Shown: one piece after another, positions 35,995 through 42,797 of the stretch
Numbering within the stretch: the first letter of the stretch is position 1
How the letters are laid out: each line of letters opens with the position of its first letter
Assembly (NCBI GenBank): GCA_937896895.1
Contig: CALBNV010000066.1
Coordinates: forward strand, 1-64,000
Source: an uncultured Bacteroidales bacterium
GTDB lineage: Bacteria; Bacteroidota; Bacteroidia; Bacteroidales; F082
Length of the DNA stretch: 64,000 nucleotides
Direction of reading: 5' to 3'
The notes under the pieces: generated by a model
What the model was told of the DNA's origin: nothing
The model's input: only the letters and a program-made list of their open reading frames with translations
Database searches by the model: none
Translations under genes and position numbers: made by a program

Positions 35995-36002
35995 CAAAAA
36001 TA
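35995..36002 (-). promoter_or_regulatory. Bacteroidota -7 element (TATTTTTG) for the nucleoside phosphorylase
   Basis: TATTTTTG on the minus strand lies 17 bp before the ATG at 35977. Its presence inside the longer open frame supports the shorter start. Confidence 0.55.
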
Positions 36003-36074
36003 ACACAAATTTGGTTCAAAAAGTGTCCGAATGTTAAAAATTGTAAAAATCGTGAAAGTTCGGATTTTAATGTG

Positions 36075-36082
36075 TAACTTTG
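36075..36082 (+). promoter_or_regulatory. Bacteroidota -7 element (TAACTTTG) for cinA
   Basis: TAACTTTG matches TAnnTTTG and lies 30 bp before the ATG at 36113. The TTG inside this element also opens an in-frame extension, which is therefore unlikely to be translated. Confidence 0.6.
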
Positions 36083-36112
36083 CGGCCTGAATGTTTAAGT
36101 TTTGACAGGAAA

Positions 36113-37375
36113 ATGAAGACGAATAACGATTTTGTAAAAGCGAAGATTATTTCAATCGGTGATGAGCTGCTAATCGGCCAGGTGGTGAACACTAATGCTT
36201 CTTGGCTTGGTAATAAACTGACAACCAATGGAATACAAGTCATTTCAACATTAACCATCGGCGACGGCGAGAAAGATATAATGGATGCGCTGACGGCCTG
36301 TTCTGACGTTGACATAGTGGCAATCACTGGCGGACTTGGCCCGACTGCCGATGACATCACGAAACCTACAATGTGCAAGTATTTCAACACCGAATTGGTT
36401 TTTTGCCAGGATGCGTACGATAACGTGATGAGCATCTTCAAGCTTCGTGGCTATCCGATGAGCAAGCGCAACGAAGGGCAGGCGTATATTCCGAAGTCAT
36501 GCAGATATATTCCAAACCGCTATGGCACAGCGCCTTGCATGTGGTTTGAGAAAGGGAAGACGGTTTATGTTTCGATGCCCGGAGTGCCTTTTGAAATGAA
36601 GAATGTGTTTGAAAAAGAGATACTTCCGATGCTTCTTGAACATTTCAGGGTGACACCTTATTTAAGTAAGGTCGTCATGACAACGGGTGTTGGCGAGTCG
36701 TTTTTGGCTGATAAGATTAATGACTGGGAGGAAAACTTGCCCGACTTCCTTTCGTTGGCGTATCTTCCGCAATACGGCATGGTGAAGCTCCGTCTCGACG
36801 GACGGCATCCTGATAAAGCCTTGTTGAAGGAAACAATTGACAATGAGATAGATAAACTCGTTTCAATAATTGGTGAACATGTCTTCGGTTATGATGAAGT
36901 CTCTATCGCGGAAGCTGTTTTCGGGATTTTAAAATCAAAAGGTAAGACAGTTGCTTCAGCTGAGAGTTGCACTGGCGGAACCATAGCTAAGATGATTACT
37001 GCCATCCCTGGCAGCTCGGCGGTCTTCAAGGGAACTGTTGTCTCATACGCGACAGAAGTCAAAGAGAATGTGTTGGGTGTCAATCATTTAGATGTTGAAA
37101 AACACACTGTCGTGAGCAAGCAGGTTGTAGAACAAATGGCGGTAGGCGTGCGCAGTTTGTTGAAGACTGACTACGCTGTCGCAACGACGGGCATTGCCGG
37201 CCCCGACGGCGGAACGGAACAGACTCCTGTCGGGACAGTGTGGATCGCCGTGGCGACTCCCAATGGCGTTGTGTCGAAAGTCAGCAATTTCGGCAAGGAC
37301 CGCGGCAACAATATCGAACGCGCCTCAATAACCGCATTAGAAATGTTGAGACAAGAATTGATTAAATGTAAATAA
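36113..37375 (+). CDS. cinA: CinA family protein (nicotinamide-nucleotide amidase)
   Basis: A 420-residue two-domain protein of the pyridine-nucleotide salvage group. The N-terminal MoCF-like domain has IISIGDELLIGQVVNTNASWL and ITGGLGPTADDITK (pyrophosphatase-type). The C-terminal domain has ASAESCTGGTIAKMITAIPGSSAVFKGTVVSYATEVK and VATTGIAGPDGGTEQTPVGTVW, the PncC amidase that deamidates NMN. Both halves look intact and length is normal. It lies nine bases upstream of the gldB-like gene. Confidence 0.95.
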   Translation: MKTNNDFVKAKIISIGDELLIGQVVNTNASWLGNKLTTNGIQVISTLTIGDGEKDIMDALTACSDVDIVAITGGLGPTADDITKPTMCKYFNTELVFCQDAYDNVMSIFKLRGYPMSKRNEGQAYIPKSCRYIPNRYGTAPCMWFEKGKTVYVSMPGVPFEMKNVFEKEILPMLLEHFRVTPYLSKVVMTTGVGESFLADKINDWEENLPDFLSLAYLPQYGMVKLRLDGRHPDKALLKETIDNEIDKLVSIIGEHVFGYDEVSIAEAVFGILKSKGKTVASAESCTGGTIAKMITAIPGSSAVFKGTVVSYATEVKENVLGVNHLDVEKHTVVSKQVVEQMAVGVRSLLKTDYAVATTGIAGPDGGTEQTPVGTVWIAVATPNGVVSKVSNFGKDRGNNIERASITALEMLRQELIKCK

Positions 37376-37383
37376 TCGTCAAA

Positions 37384-38385
37384 ATGAGGAAAATATTAAT
37401 ATTCATACTCGGAATTGCTCTTGTATCTTGTTCTGATTCAGCAATATACAAAAATAAGCTTAATGTTGATTGCAGTAATTGCGAGCCACATGAATTTAAG
37501 ATAAAGCAATACAACAAAGCGCTTTTCGACCTTGATACATCTGATTTCGCCGAGAAGCTCAAAGATTTGCATGATGTGTTTCCAGAGTTGATTCCTTCTG
37601 TCCTTGACGAAGGGCAAATCAGATATATGAAAGATTTTGTTACTGATACTTTCTGTTTGAGAATCAATAAGATGGTGAAAGAAACCTTCCCTGATATTTC
37701 GTTGGTTGAGGAAGAGGTGAAGTCGGTTTACCAGCATTTCAACTATTATTATCCTAATGTGCCGGTTCTGCCGACATACACATACGTCTCCGGAATTGAC
37801 ATGGCGACGGGGCCTGTGCTGGTTGCGCCTGATTATGTGATGATTAGCCTTGATTATTATCTGAGTAACAAAGACTTTGTGTATGATTATGTAGGTATGC
37901 CGAGGTTCATGTCGGTGCGTTGCCAGCCGGCGAGTCTGCCGAAGGACTTGGCTAATGCGTTGTATGACAAATATCTGCATCAAAAGAAATTTACAAAAGA
38001 TGCTCTTTCGGAAATGGTTGAACGAGGGAAGATGTATTATTTCATTGAGGCGATGGTGCCATCTGTCGCTGACTCTGTGTTGCTCGGCTATTCCTCAAAA
38101 CAGATGCAATGGGCGCAAGATAATGAAGGACAGGTCTGGGCATCTGTAGTAGGAAATAAGATGTTGTACAGTAATAACTTAGACATAAAACGTACGCTTT
38201 TCGGACAGGCTCCTTTTACGGCTGCGTTCTCTCATGACGCACCGGCGCGGCTTGGTGATTTCATCGGGCTGCAGATTGTGCGTTCGTTTATGTCTGTCAA
38301 TGAAATGTCGTTGGCGACATTGTTGGAGATGACCGACGAGCAGGAGATTTTCCAGCGGTCGGAGTATAAGCCAGCGAAAAGATAA
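37384..38385 (+). CDS. gldB: GldB-like gliding motility lipoprotein
   Basis: A 333-residue lipoprotein (lipobox IALVSC, Cys16). The first mature part (FKIKQYNKALFDLDT) and the later SGIDMATGPVLVAPDYVMISLDYYLSNKDFVYD and RMxxCxP-like GMPRFMSVRCQPASLPKDLA blocks match the GldB family, and the C-terminus contains APARLGDFIGLQIVRSFM. GldB is linked to gliding and T9SS in Bacteroidota, but is also found in non-gliding members. It sits between cinA and comM. The assignment is by recall of family motifs. Confidence 0.75.
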   Translation: MRKILIFILGIALVSCSDSAIYKNKLNVDCSNCEPHEFKIKQYNKALFDLDTSDFAEKLKDLHDVFPELIPSVLDEGQIRYMKDFVTDTFCLRINKMVKETFPDISLVEEEVKSVYQHFNYYYPNVPVLPTYTYVSGIDMATGPVLVAPDYVMISLDYYLSNKDFVYDYVGMPRFMSVRCQPASLPKDLANALYDKYLHQKKFTKDALSEMVERGKMYYFIEAMVPSVADSVLLGYSSKQMQWAQDNEGQVWASVVGNKMLYSNNLDIKRTLFGQAPFTAAFSHDAPARLGDFIGLQIVRSFMSVNEMSLATLLEMTDEQEIFQRSEYKPAKR

Positions 38386-38436
38386 GGATGAAATGACAAC
38401 CGCGAAGGCGTATGGAGAGAGTCTTCGCATGACGCA

Positions 38437-38501
38437 ATCAAGCTAACTCCTTGATTGATGGTTCGTTTGGTTTGCACGGACAATGTTACTTTTGACCGTG
38501 C
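38437..38501 (+). promoter_or_regulatory. two hairpins between the gldB-like gene and comM
   Basis: AATCAAG pairs with CTTGATT (7 bp, loop 7) at 38436-38456, and GCACGG pairs with CCGTGC at 38475-38501. A further GCGAAG/CTTCGC pair lies just upstream at 38402-38427. None is followed by a long T-run, so they are weak terminators or leader structure at best. Confidence 0.35.
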
Positions 38502-38520
38502 AGTTGTAGTATTGTCATTT

Positions 38521-38528
38521 TATTTTTG
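38521..38528 (+). promoter_or_regulatory. Bacteroidota -7 element (TATTTTTG) for comM
   Basis: TATTTTTG lies six bases before the ATG at 38535, so transcription is expected to start at or beside the start codon (leaderless mRNA). The TTG in it opens a three-codon in-frame extension that would lie upstream of the transcript. Confidence 0.5.
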
Positions 38529-38534
38529 AAAATC

Positions 38535-40067
38535 ATGTTAGTAAAAACTTACGGAAGTGCGTTGAATGGTATCGACGCAATAACAGTGACCATTGAGGTG
38601 AACATCGACCGCGGGGTTCAGTTTTTTCTTGTCGGACTGCCCGACAGCGCGGTGAAAGAAAGTCAGCAACGTATTGAATCGGCGTTGAGTAACAATGGGT
38701 TAAAATATCCGAAACGGAAAATCACAATCAATATGGCGCCGGCCGACATCAGGAAGGAAGGCTCGCATTACGACCTTCCGTTGGCGATAGCCATCCTTGC
38801 CGCATCGGAGCAGGTGAAGGACGACATGCTCGACAAATATGTCATGATGGGCGAGCTGTCCCTTGACGGAAGCATCAACCCGATTAAGGGTGCGTTGCCC
38901 ATCGCAATCAAGGCGGCGGAGGACGGCTTCAAGGGAATTATCGTTCCGAAGGCAAACGCGAAGGAAGCCGCTGTCGTTGAAGACATCGAGGTTTACGGCG
39001 TTGAGACAATAATGGATGTCATCAACTTTTTCAATGGTTTTCAACATGTTGAGCCGACGAAACTCAGCATGGAAGACGAACCTAACGGCGACTTTTACGA
39101 CTTTGACTTCTCCGACGTGAAAGGGCAGGAGAACATAAAACGTGCGTTGGAGGTCGCTTCCGCCGGCTCGCACAATGTCATTTTGATTGGTTCTCCGGGT
39201 TCGGGAAAGACGATGTTGGCGAAACGTCTGCCGAGCATCTTGCCGCCGATGACGTTGAAGGAGGCGTTGGAAACCACGAAGATACATTCTGTCGTCGGAC
39301 TGCTGGCGCATGACGTTTCGTTGCTTCGGACGCGTCCTTTTCGCAGTCCGCATCACACCACGTCGTATGTCGGGCTTGTCGGCGGCGGCACTTATCCGCA
39401 GCCCGGCGAGGTGAGTCTGGCGCATAACGGCGTGTTGTTTTTGGACGAATTCGGGGAATTTAAAAGGAATGTGCTCGAAGTTCTCCGTCAGCCGATGGAA
39501 GACCGTGTTGTGACGATAGCGCGGGCGAAACAGACAGTCGAGTTTCCGGCGAGTTTCATGCTCGTCGCCGCGATGAATCCGTGTCCGTGCGGCTACTACA
39601 ACCACCCGACGATGGAGTGTACATGCAAGCCTGGCGTTGTCGAACAGTATCTGAATCGGATCTCCGGTCCTATCTTGGACAGAATCGACCTGCATGTCGA
39701 AGTGACGCCGGTGCCCTTCGAGGACCTCACGAAAATCAAGACAGGGGAGAAGAGCTCCGTTGTCCGCGAGCGTGTGGTGAAGGCGCGAATGATTCAGACG
39801 CAGCGTTTCGCCGATGTGCCGGGTGTCCATTGCAACTCGCAGATGACCACGAAACTCATCCAACAATATTGCCAGCTCGACAAGGAATGCAGCGCATTGC
39901 TGAAGAACGCGATGGAACGTCTGAACCTCTCAGCTCGCGCCTATGACAGAATCCTAAAAGTATCACGCACTATCGCTGACCTCGACAACTCATTGGAAAT
40001 CAATGCAGGACATTTGTCGGAAGCGATACAATACCGTAGTCTGGACAGGGAAAATTGGGGGAAATAG
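38535..40067 (+). CDS. comM: YifB/ComM family AAA+ ATPase (Mg-chelatase-like)
   Basis: The 510-residue protein has an N-terminal Lon-protease-like ChlI domain (MLVKTYGSALNGIDAITVTIEVNI, about 1-120), the AAA+ core with Walker A LIGSPGSGKTMLAKRLP (about residues 217-233), LFLDEFGEF and RQPMEDRVVTIAR, a four-cysteine cluster (MNPCPCGYYN ... CTCKPG), and a C-terminal helical lid (LNLSARAYDRILKVSRTIADL). ComM homologues act as hexameric branch-migration helicases in natural transformation. Length is normal. An ACCACGAAATTCGTGGT palindrome directly follows the stop. Confidence 0.94.
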   Translation: MLVKTYGSALNGIDAITVTIEVNIDRGVQFFLVGLPDSAVKESQQRIESALSNNGLKYPKRKITINMAPADIRKEGSHYDLPLAIAILAASEQVKDDMLDKYVMMGELSLDGSINPIKGALPIAIKAAEDGFKGIIVPKANAKEAAVVEDIEVYGVETIMDVINFFNGFQHVEPTKLSMEDEPNGDFYDFDFSDVKGQENIKRALEVASAGSHNVILIGSPGSGKTMLAKRLPSILPPMTLKEALETTKIHSVVGLLAHDVSLLRTRPFRSPHHTTSYVGLVGGGTYPQPGEVSLAHNGVLFLDEFGEFKRNVLEVLRQPMEDRVVTIARAKQTVEFPASFMLVAAMNPCPCGYYNHPTMECTCKPGVVEQYLNRISGPILDRIDLHVEVTPVPFEDLTKIKTGEKSSVVRERVVKARMIQTQRFADVPGVHCNSQMTTKLIQQYCQLDKECSALLKNAMERLNLSARAYDRILKVSRTIADLDNSLEINAGHLSEAIQYRSLDRENWGK

Positions 40068-40084
40068 ACCACGAAATTCGTGGT
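40068..40084. repeat. ACCACGAAATTCGTGGT palindrome abutting the comM stop
   Basis: A perfect 8-bp inverted repeat with a one-base centre starts at the first base after the comM stop codon. It contains the ATTCGTGG word found in three other intergenic runs. No T-run follows on the plus strand, so it is not a classical terminator. Confidence 0.7.
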
Positions 40085-40142
40085 AAAAAAATGAAGATTT
40101 ATGTTCGCCGTATCAAAAAAATAATGTCATTTTGCTGCTCGA

Positions 40143-40271
40143 ATGAAAAATACACTTGCTACATATGGTAAACAGGGGCTTCTGGCGCGTGAAACTGCGT
40201 CGTTGAAGTTCCATATTACCTCTTTTTATGCGCAAGTTATTGAAAATCAATTAGTAGGCTTTTGGAGATAA
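40143..40271 (+). CDS. possible 42-residue small protein
   Basis: An ATG-initiated frame of 42 codons ends nine bases before a clean terminator hairpin. The peptide (MKNTLATYGKQGLLARETAS...) has no signal, membrane helix or known motif. The only support is the adjacent terminator and the lack of any other use for this stretch. It may be a chance frame or a gene remnant. Confidence 0.25.
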   Translation: MKNTLATYGKQGLLARETASLKFHITSFYAQVIENQLVGFWR

Positions 40272-40279
40272 GAATATGA

Positions 40280-40306
40280 GCCGTCAGCCAACGACTGACG
40301 GCTTTT
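40280..40306 (+). terminator. rho-independent terminator
   Basis: GCCGTCAG and CTGACGGC form a perfect 8-bp stem with a 7-base loop, followed by TTTT. It can end transcripts reading out of comM or the small frame at 40143. Confidence 0.8.
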
Positions 40307-40341
40307 GGCGTTTGCATACGTCATCATTGAAGCACATACGT

Positions 40342-40432
40342 CCCACCATAACATATTTTGCAGGTGCGGAGTCATCCGCGTGTCTTTGTCATACACCGCA
40401 CGCCGTGTGGTGGGAGCGGCGGGTCTTTTTTG
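40342..40432 (+). ncRNA. possible structured RNA or terminator region
   Basis: Nested complementary segments occur: CCCACC (40342-40347) with GGTGGG (40409-40414), and inside it GTGCGG (40364-40369) with CCGCAC (40396-40401). A GC-rich segment and then TCTTTTTT follow at 40424. The fold could be the 3' part of a small RNA or a long terminator. No RNA family is recognised. Confidence 0.3.
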
Positions 40433-40573
40433 AGTTGAAAGTTAGAAAGTTTATAAAGTTAGAAAGTTTTGAGAGTGGAGTTGAAAGGTGACAAGATATA
40501 AGGATTGAAAATTGAAATATCCAATGTTAATTAATAAAATGTTTAACCAGTTAAAAGAAAGGAGTTAAATGAG

Positions 40574-40906
40574 ATGAGATTCAGAAAGATGAGGGGCATT
40601 ATCTCAGCGGCGGCTTTGCTGCTCGCGCTGACAATTCCGTCGGCGGCTAATGGCCAGTCCGACAATTTCTTCTACATCGACGACGAGAGCGAGTACCGCG
40701 GCGGCGACAACACAGGGGGCACCGGTTCGTGGCTCGACCTCGGCGAGAACACGGGCGGCGAGGTGTCGTGGGTCGGCTTCGAGGAGGGCAACCCGCTTCC
40801 GACAGGCACCGGCCTTCTGCTGCTGACGCTTTCGGGCGCGTGCTACGGTGCGGCGAAAGTTAAGAGAAGAGCGAGGAGCGTTAAGCGAGTGGTGAGGAGA
40901 GATTAG
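40574..40906 (+). CDS. small exported protein with PTGTG/hydrophobic/basic C-terminal tail
   Basis: A 110-residue protein: signal peptide (about 1-28, AALLLALTIPSAANGQ), a short acidic Gly-rich mature part (DNFFYIDDESEYRGGDN, LGENTGGEVSWVGFEEGN), then PLPTGTG (residues 74-80), one hydrophobic helix (81-94) and an Arg/Lys-rich tail to residue 110. This three-part end is the layout of protein-sorting tails such as PEP-CTERM or PID-CTERM, but the exact motif is not one I can name. A good ribosome-binding site (AAAGGAG) precedes the ATG. It lies upstream of a fimbrillin-like lipoprotein gene and is followed by a GTAGAGACG palindrome. The function is unknown. Confidence 0.65.
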   Translation: MRFRKMRGIISAAALLLALTIPSAANGQSDNFFYIDDESEYRGGDNTGGTGSWLDLGENTGGEVSWVGFEEGNPLPTGTGLLLLTLSGACYGAAKVKRRARSVKRVVRRD

Positions 40907-40909
40907 AGA

Positions 40910-40937
40910 GTAGAGACGCACCGCGGTGCGTCTGAGA
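40910..40937. repeat. GTAGAGACG palindromic repeat, copy 1
   Basis: The 20-bp perfect palindrome AGACGCACCGCGGTGCGTCT (40914-40933) is preceded by GTAG. It starts four bases after the stop of the small exported protein. It shares the GTAGAGACG...CGTCT frame with copies 2 and 3 but has a different core. Confidence 0.8.
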
Positions 40938-41004
40938 TGCCAAAAGAATTAGGAAAGTAAAAATTAAAGTAAAAAGGTTTAAAAATTTAAAAAATTCAAA
41001 CAAA

Positions 41005-42456
41005 ATGAAGAAGACATTAGCAATTATGTTTATGGCTTTGGCGGTGCTGCTCACGCAGTGCAGGAAGCCTGCAATAGAAATCCCATCACTGGTCGCCCCG
41101 GAAGGTACGACGGTGAGCATGACAGTAACAGCCGGCCCTGGCAGCAAGACTGATATCACCAGCGCGGGCGCGATAGAGTGGAGCGCGGGCGACAAACTCT
41201 ATGTCGGCTGCGACGGCAAATACATCGGCTACCTCACGATAGTGAGCGGCCAGAATACCCCGACCGGCACATTCAGCGGCGACGTAATGCTGACTGACAT
41301 TTCGGAGGGCGAAGAGAAAGAGTTCGGTTTCTTCTACCTTGGCAGTGCCGCCCGTACATTGAAAGTTGGCGCGACAACGGTTGACGTTGATTTTTCGAGC
41401 CAGGACATTTACGAGGAAGGCGGCAAGCTGAAGAACGCGAGTGCCTATCACGTGGGCTACGGCACAGCCGAGGGCACTGTTACAGACGGCATGGTGACGG
41501 GTATCAACGTGACGCTGGTGAGCAAGGTGGCGTTGGCGCGGTTCAGCTTCACGAATAAAGAAGCGAATACTCCTTATGATGGTGCTCTCATCCTGTGCGG
41601 CGATAACATATACAACAGCATGACGGTTGGCCTTGACGGGACGTTCGGTCACCCCACGACGACAGGCTCCATCAGTCTCAGAGGTGTCCATCGTGAGCGT
41701 TACGTGATGCTTGTGCCGGCGGTCACGTCGCCAGCGATTTTGAACTTCGGCGGCGGTGCGTCAGGCACCACGACCCTTGAAGAGGGCATAAAGGCTAACA
41801 AGTTCTACGGCAGGGACAAGGTGATAGAGGTGGGTGTGACGAATTACGTTGACCTCGGACTGTCTGTAAAATGGGCCACATACAACCTTGGCGCGGATTC
41901 TCCCGAGGACTACGGCGACTACTTCCAGTGGGGCGGCGTGGAATCCGTGACATCGACCGACTTCAACGTCGGCTGGAATGGCTGTCCGTTCATCAACGGT
42001 ATAAATTCCTCTAATGAGAAAATCTTCACGAAGTACGTACCCAAAGGAATGCCCGAATGCTGGGCTGGAACTGGAGACCCTGACAACAAGTTGGTTCTTG
42101 ATTCCGAGGACGATGCCGCCGCCAAGCTCTGGGGCGGTGACTGGCGTATGCCTACGAGTGCCGAGTTCAAAGAGTTGTACGATAACACGGTCTGCACATG
42201 GACTACGGAAAACGGTGTGTACGGTTGTAAGTTTGCGAGCAAGAAAGATGCCACGAAATACATCTTCCTCCCGGCTGCCGGCTACCGCGATGGCAAGGAC
42301 GTGGGCGATGCGGGTTCCAGCGGCTACTACTGGTCGAGTTCGCTCTACTCGTCCGATCCCAACAACGCGCACAACATGCACTTCAATTCGGGCAGTGTGC
42401 GTCCGCAGGGCTACAACTTTCGGTACCTCGGGTACTCTGTGCGCCCCGTGCGTTAG
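41005..42456 (+). CDS. fimbrillin-like lipoprotein with FSMP/C-type-lectin-like C-terminal domain
   Basis: A 483-residue lipoprotein (lipobox VLLTQC, Cys19). Residues about 30-270 resemble fimbrillin-family domains (GSKTDITSAGAIEWSAGDKLYVG, followed by beta-rich segments and MLVPAV). From about 275 the protein is the widespread Bacteroidales domain that starts YVDLGLSVKWATYNLGA, runs through GGDWRMPTSAEFKELYD and LPAAGYRDGKD, and ends YYWSSSLYSSDPNNAHNMHF...GYSVRPVR (Fib_succ_major/DUF1566 type). This end matches the fold and sequence style of variable proteins diversified by retroelements. It is expected on the cell surface as an adhesin (inference). No reverse transcriptase or template repeat is present in the window. 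Confidence 0.75.
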   Translation: MKKTLAIMFMALAVLLTQCRKPAIEIPSLVAPEGTTVSMTVTAGPGSKTDITSAGAIEWSAGDKLYVGCDGKYIGYLTIVSGQNTPTGTFSGDVMLTDISEGEEKEFGFFYLGSAARTLKVGATTVDVDFSSQDIYEEGGKLKNASAYHVGYGTAEGTVTDGMVTGINVTLVSKVALARFSFTNKEANTPYDGALILCGDNIYNSMTVGLDGTFGHPTTTGSISLRGVHRERYVMLVPAVTSPAILNFGGGASGTTTLEEGIKANKFYGRDKVIEVGVTNYVDLGLSVKWATYNLGADSPEDYGDYFQWGGVESVTSTDFNVGWNGCPFINGINSSNEKIFTKYVPKGMPECWAGTGDPDNKLVLDSEDDAAAKLWGGDWRMPTSAEFKELYDNTVCTWTTENGVYGCKFASKKDATKYIFLPAAGYRDGKDVGDAGSSGYYWSSSLYSSDPNNAHNMHFNSGSVRPQGYNFRYLGYSVRPVR

Positions 42457-42505
42457 TTCTTAGAATTTAACCTGCTTTGCCAGGAAGAGAGAGGCGGTTT
42501 TTAAA

Positions 42506-42537
42506 ACGTAGAGACGGAGCATGCCCCGTCTGTACGT
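42506..42537. repeat. GTAGAGACG palindromic repeat, copy 2
   Basis: ACGTAGAGACGGAGCATG begins a 32-base inverted repeat that closes with CCCCGTCTGTACGT. There is one A/C mismatch in the core and one G/G near the end. It lies 50 bp after the fimbrillin-like gene. Confidence 0.85.
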
Positions 42538-42550
42538 TTGTTACGCTGAG

Positions 42551-42562
42551 GGATTGCAATCC
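42551..42562. repeat. GGATTGCAATCC palindrome
   Basis: A perfect 12-bp palindrome between palindrome copies 2 and 3. The TTGCAA core also appears in the atpE-atpF hairpin arms. It may be part of the same repeat landscape; no function is evident. Confidence 0.5.
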
Positions 42563-42606
42563 GAGGTTACAATTTTATATGATTGTCAAGTCGACGGTGT
42601 CCGGCG

Positions 42607-42634
42607 GTAGAGACGGGGCATGCCCCGTCTGTAC
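42607..42634. repeat. GTAGAGACG palindromic repeat, copy 3
   Basis: GTAG, the perfect 20-bp palindrome AGACGGGGCATGCCCCGTCT, and then GTAC. It has the same core as copy 2 with the mismatch repaired, 101 bp downstream in the same orientation. Confidence 0.9.
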
Positions 42635-42664
42635 TCTGTTTAATGGAGTTTTAGTTGAGTGTTG

Positions 42665-42707
42665 AGAGTGGAGGAAATGGAGGAGACTTTTCAAAAAACT
42701 CCACTCT
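42665..42707. terminator. hairpin in GAGTGGAG filler before the AAA-ATPase gene
   Basis: AGAGTGGAG (42665-42673) pairs with CTCCACTCT (42699-42707) around a 25-base A/T/G-rich loop that contains TTTTC. It could stop read-through from either side. It is built from the GAGTGGAG word also used in the hairpin after ahcY. Confidence 0.45.
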
Positions 42708-42768
42708 AAACTCTCCAAACTCCAAACTAAAGACTTTATAAACTTTATGAACTTTACAAACTTTTAAC

Positions 42769-42776
42769 TATCTTTG
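42769..42776 (+). promoter_or_regulatory. Bacteroidota -7 element (TATCTTTG) for the AAA-ATPase gene
   Basis: TATCTTTG followed by CGCCC lies 21 bp before the chosen ATG at 42798. It overlaps the TTG that would start a longer frame, which argues for the shorter start. Confidence 0.6.
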
Positions 42777-42797
42777 CGCCCGAAAAAACATCACGTT

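Larger units (their letters stand above)
40085..40573. other. gene-poor stretch with hairpins
   Basis: About 490 bp without a convincing gene between comM and the small exported-protein gene. It holds a possible 42-codon frame (40143-40271), a terminator hairpin (40280-40306), a nested hairpin region (40342-40432), an AAAGTTAGAAAGTTT low-complexity run (40437-40495), and a ribosome-binding site (AAAGGAG) just before 40574. No promoter matching TAnnTTTG was found for the downstream gene. Confidence 0.6.

Noticed and set aside
38700..39866. Long open frame (388 codons) on the strand opposite comM
   Set aside because: It mirrors the codon structure of comM, has an Arg/His-rich composition without any motif, and comM itself is unambiguous.
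40276..40491. 71-codon frame between comM and the small exported-protein gene
   Set aside because: It runs through a clear terminator hairpin and a low-complexity AAAGTTAGAAAG run, so it is probably not coding.
42506..42634. CRISPR-like repeat pair
   Set aside because: Only two similar copies 101 bp apart in this gap, with no regular spacing. They are palindromes and a third diverged copy lies elsewhere.
41005..42797. Complete diversity-generating retroelement
   Set aside because: No reverse transcriptase, accessory gene or template repeat lies in the window; only a possible target gene is seen, reported as a finding.
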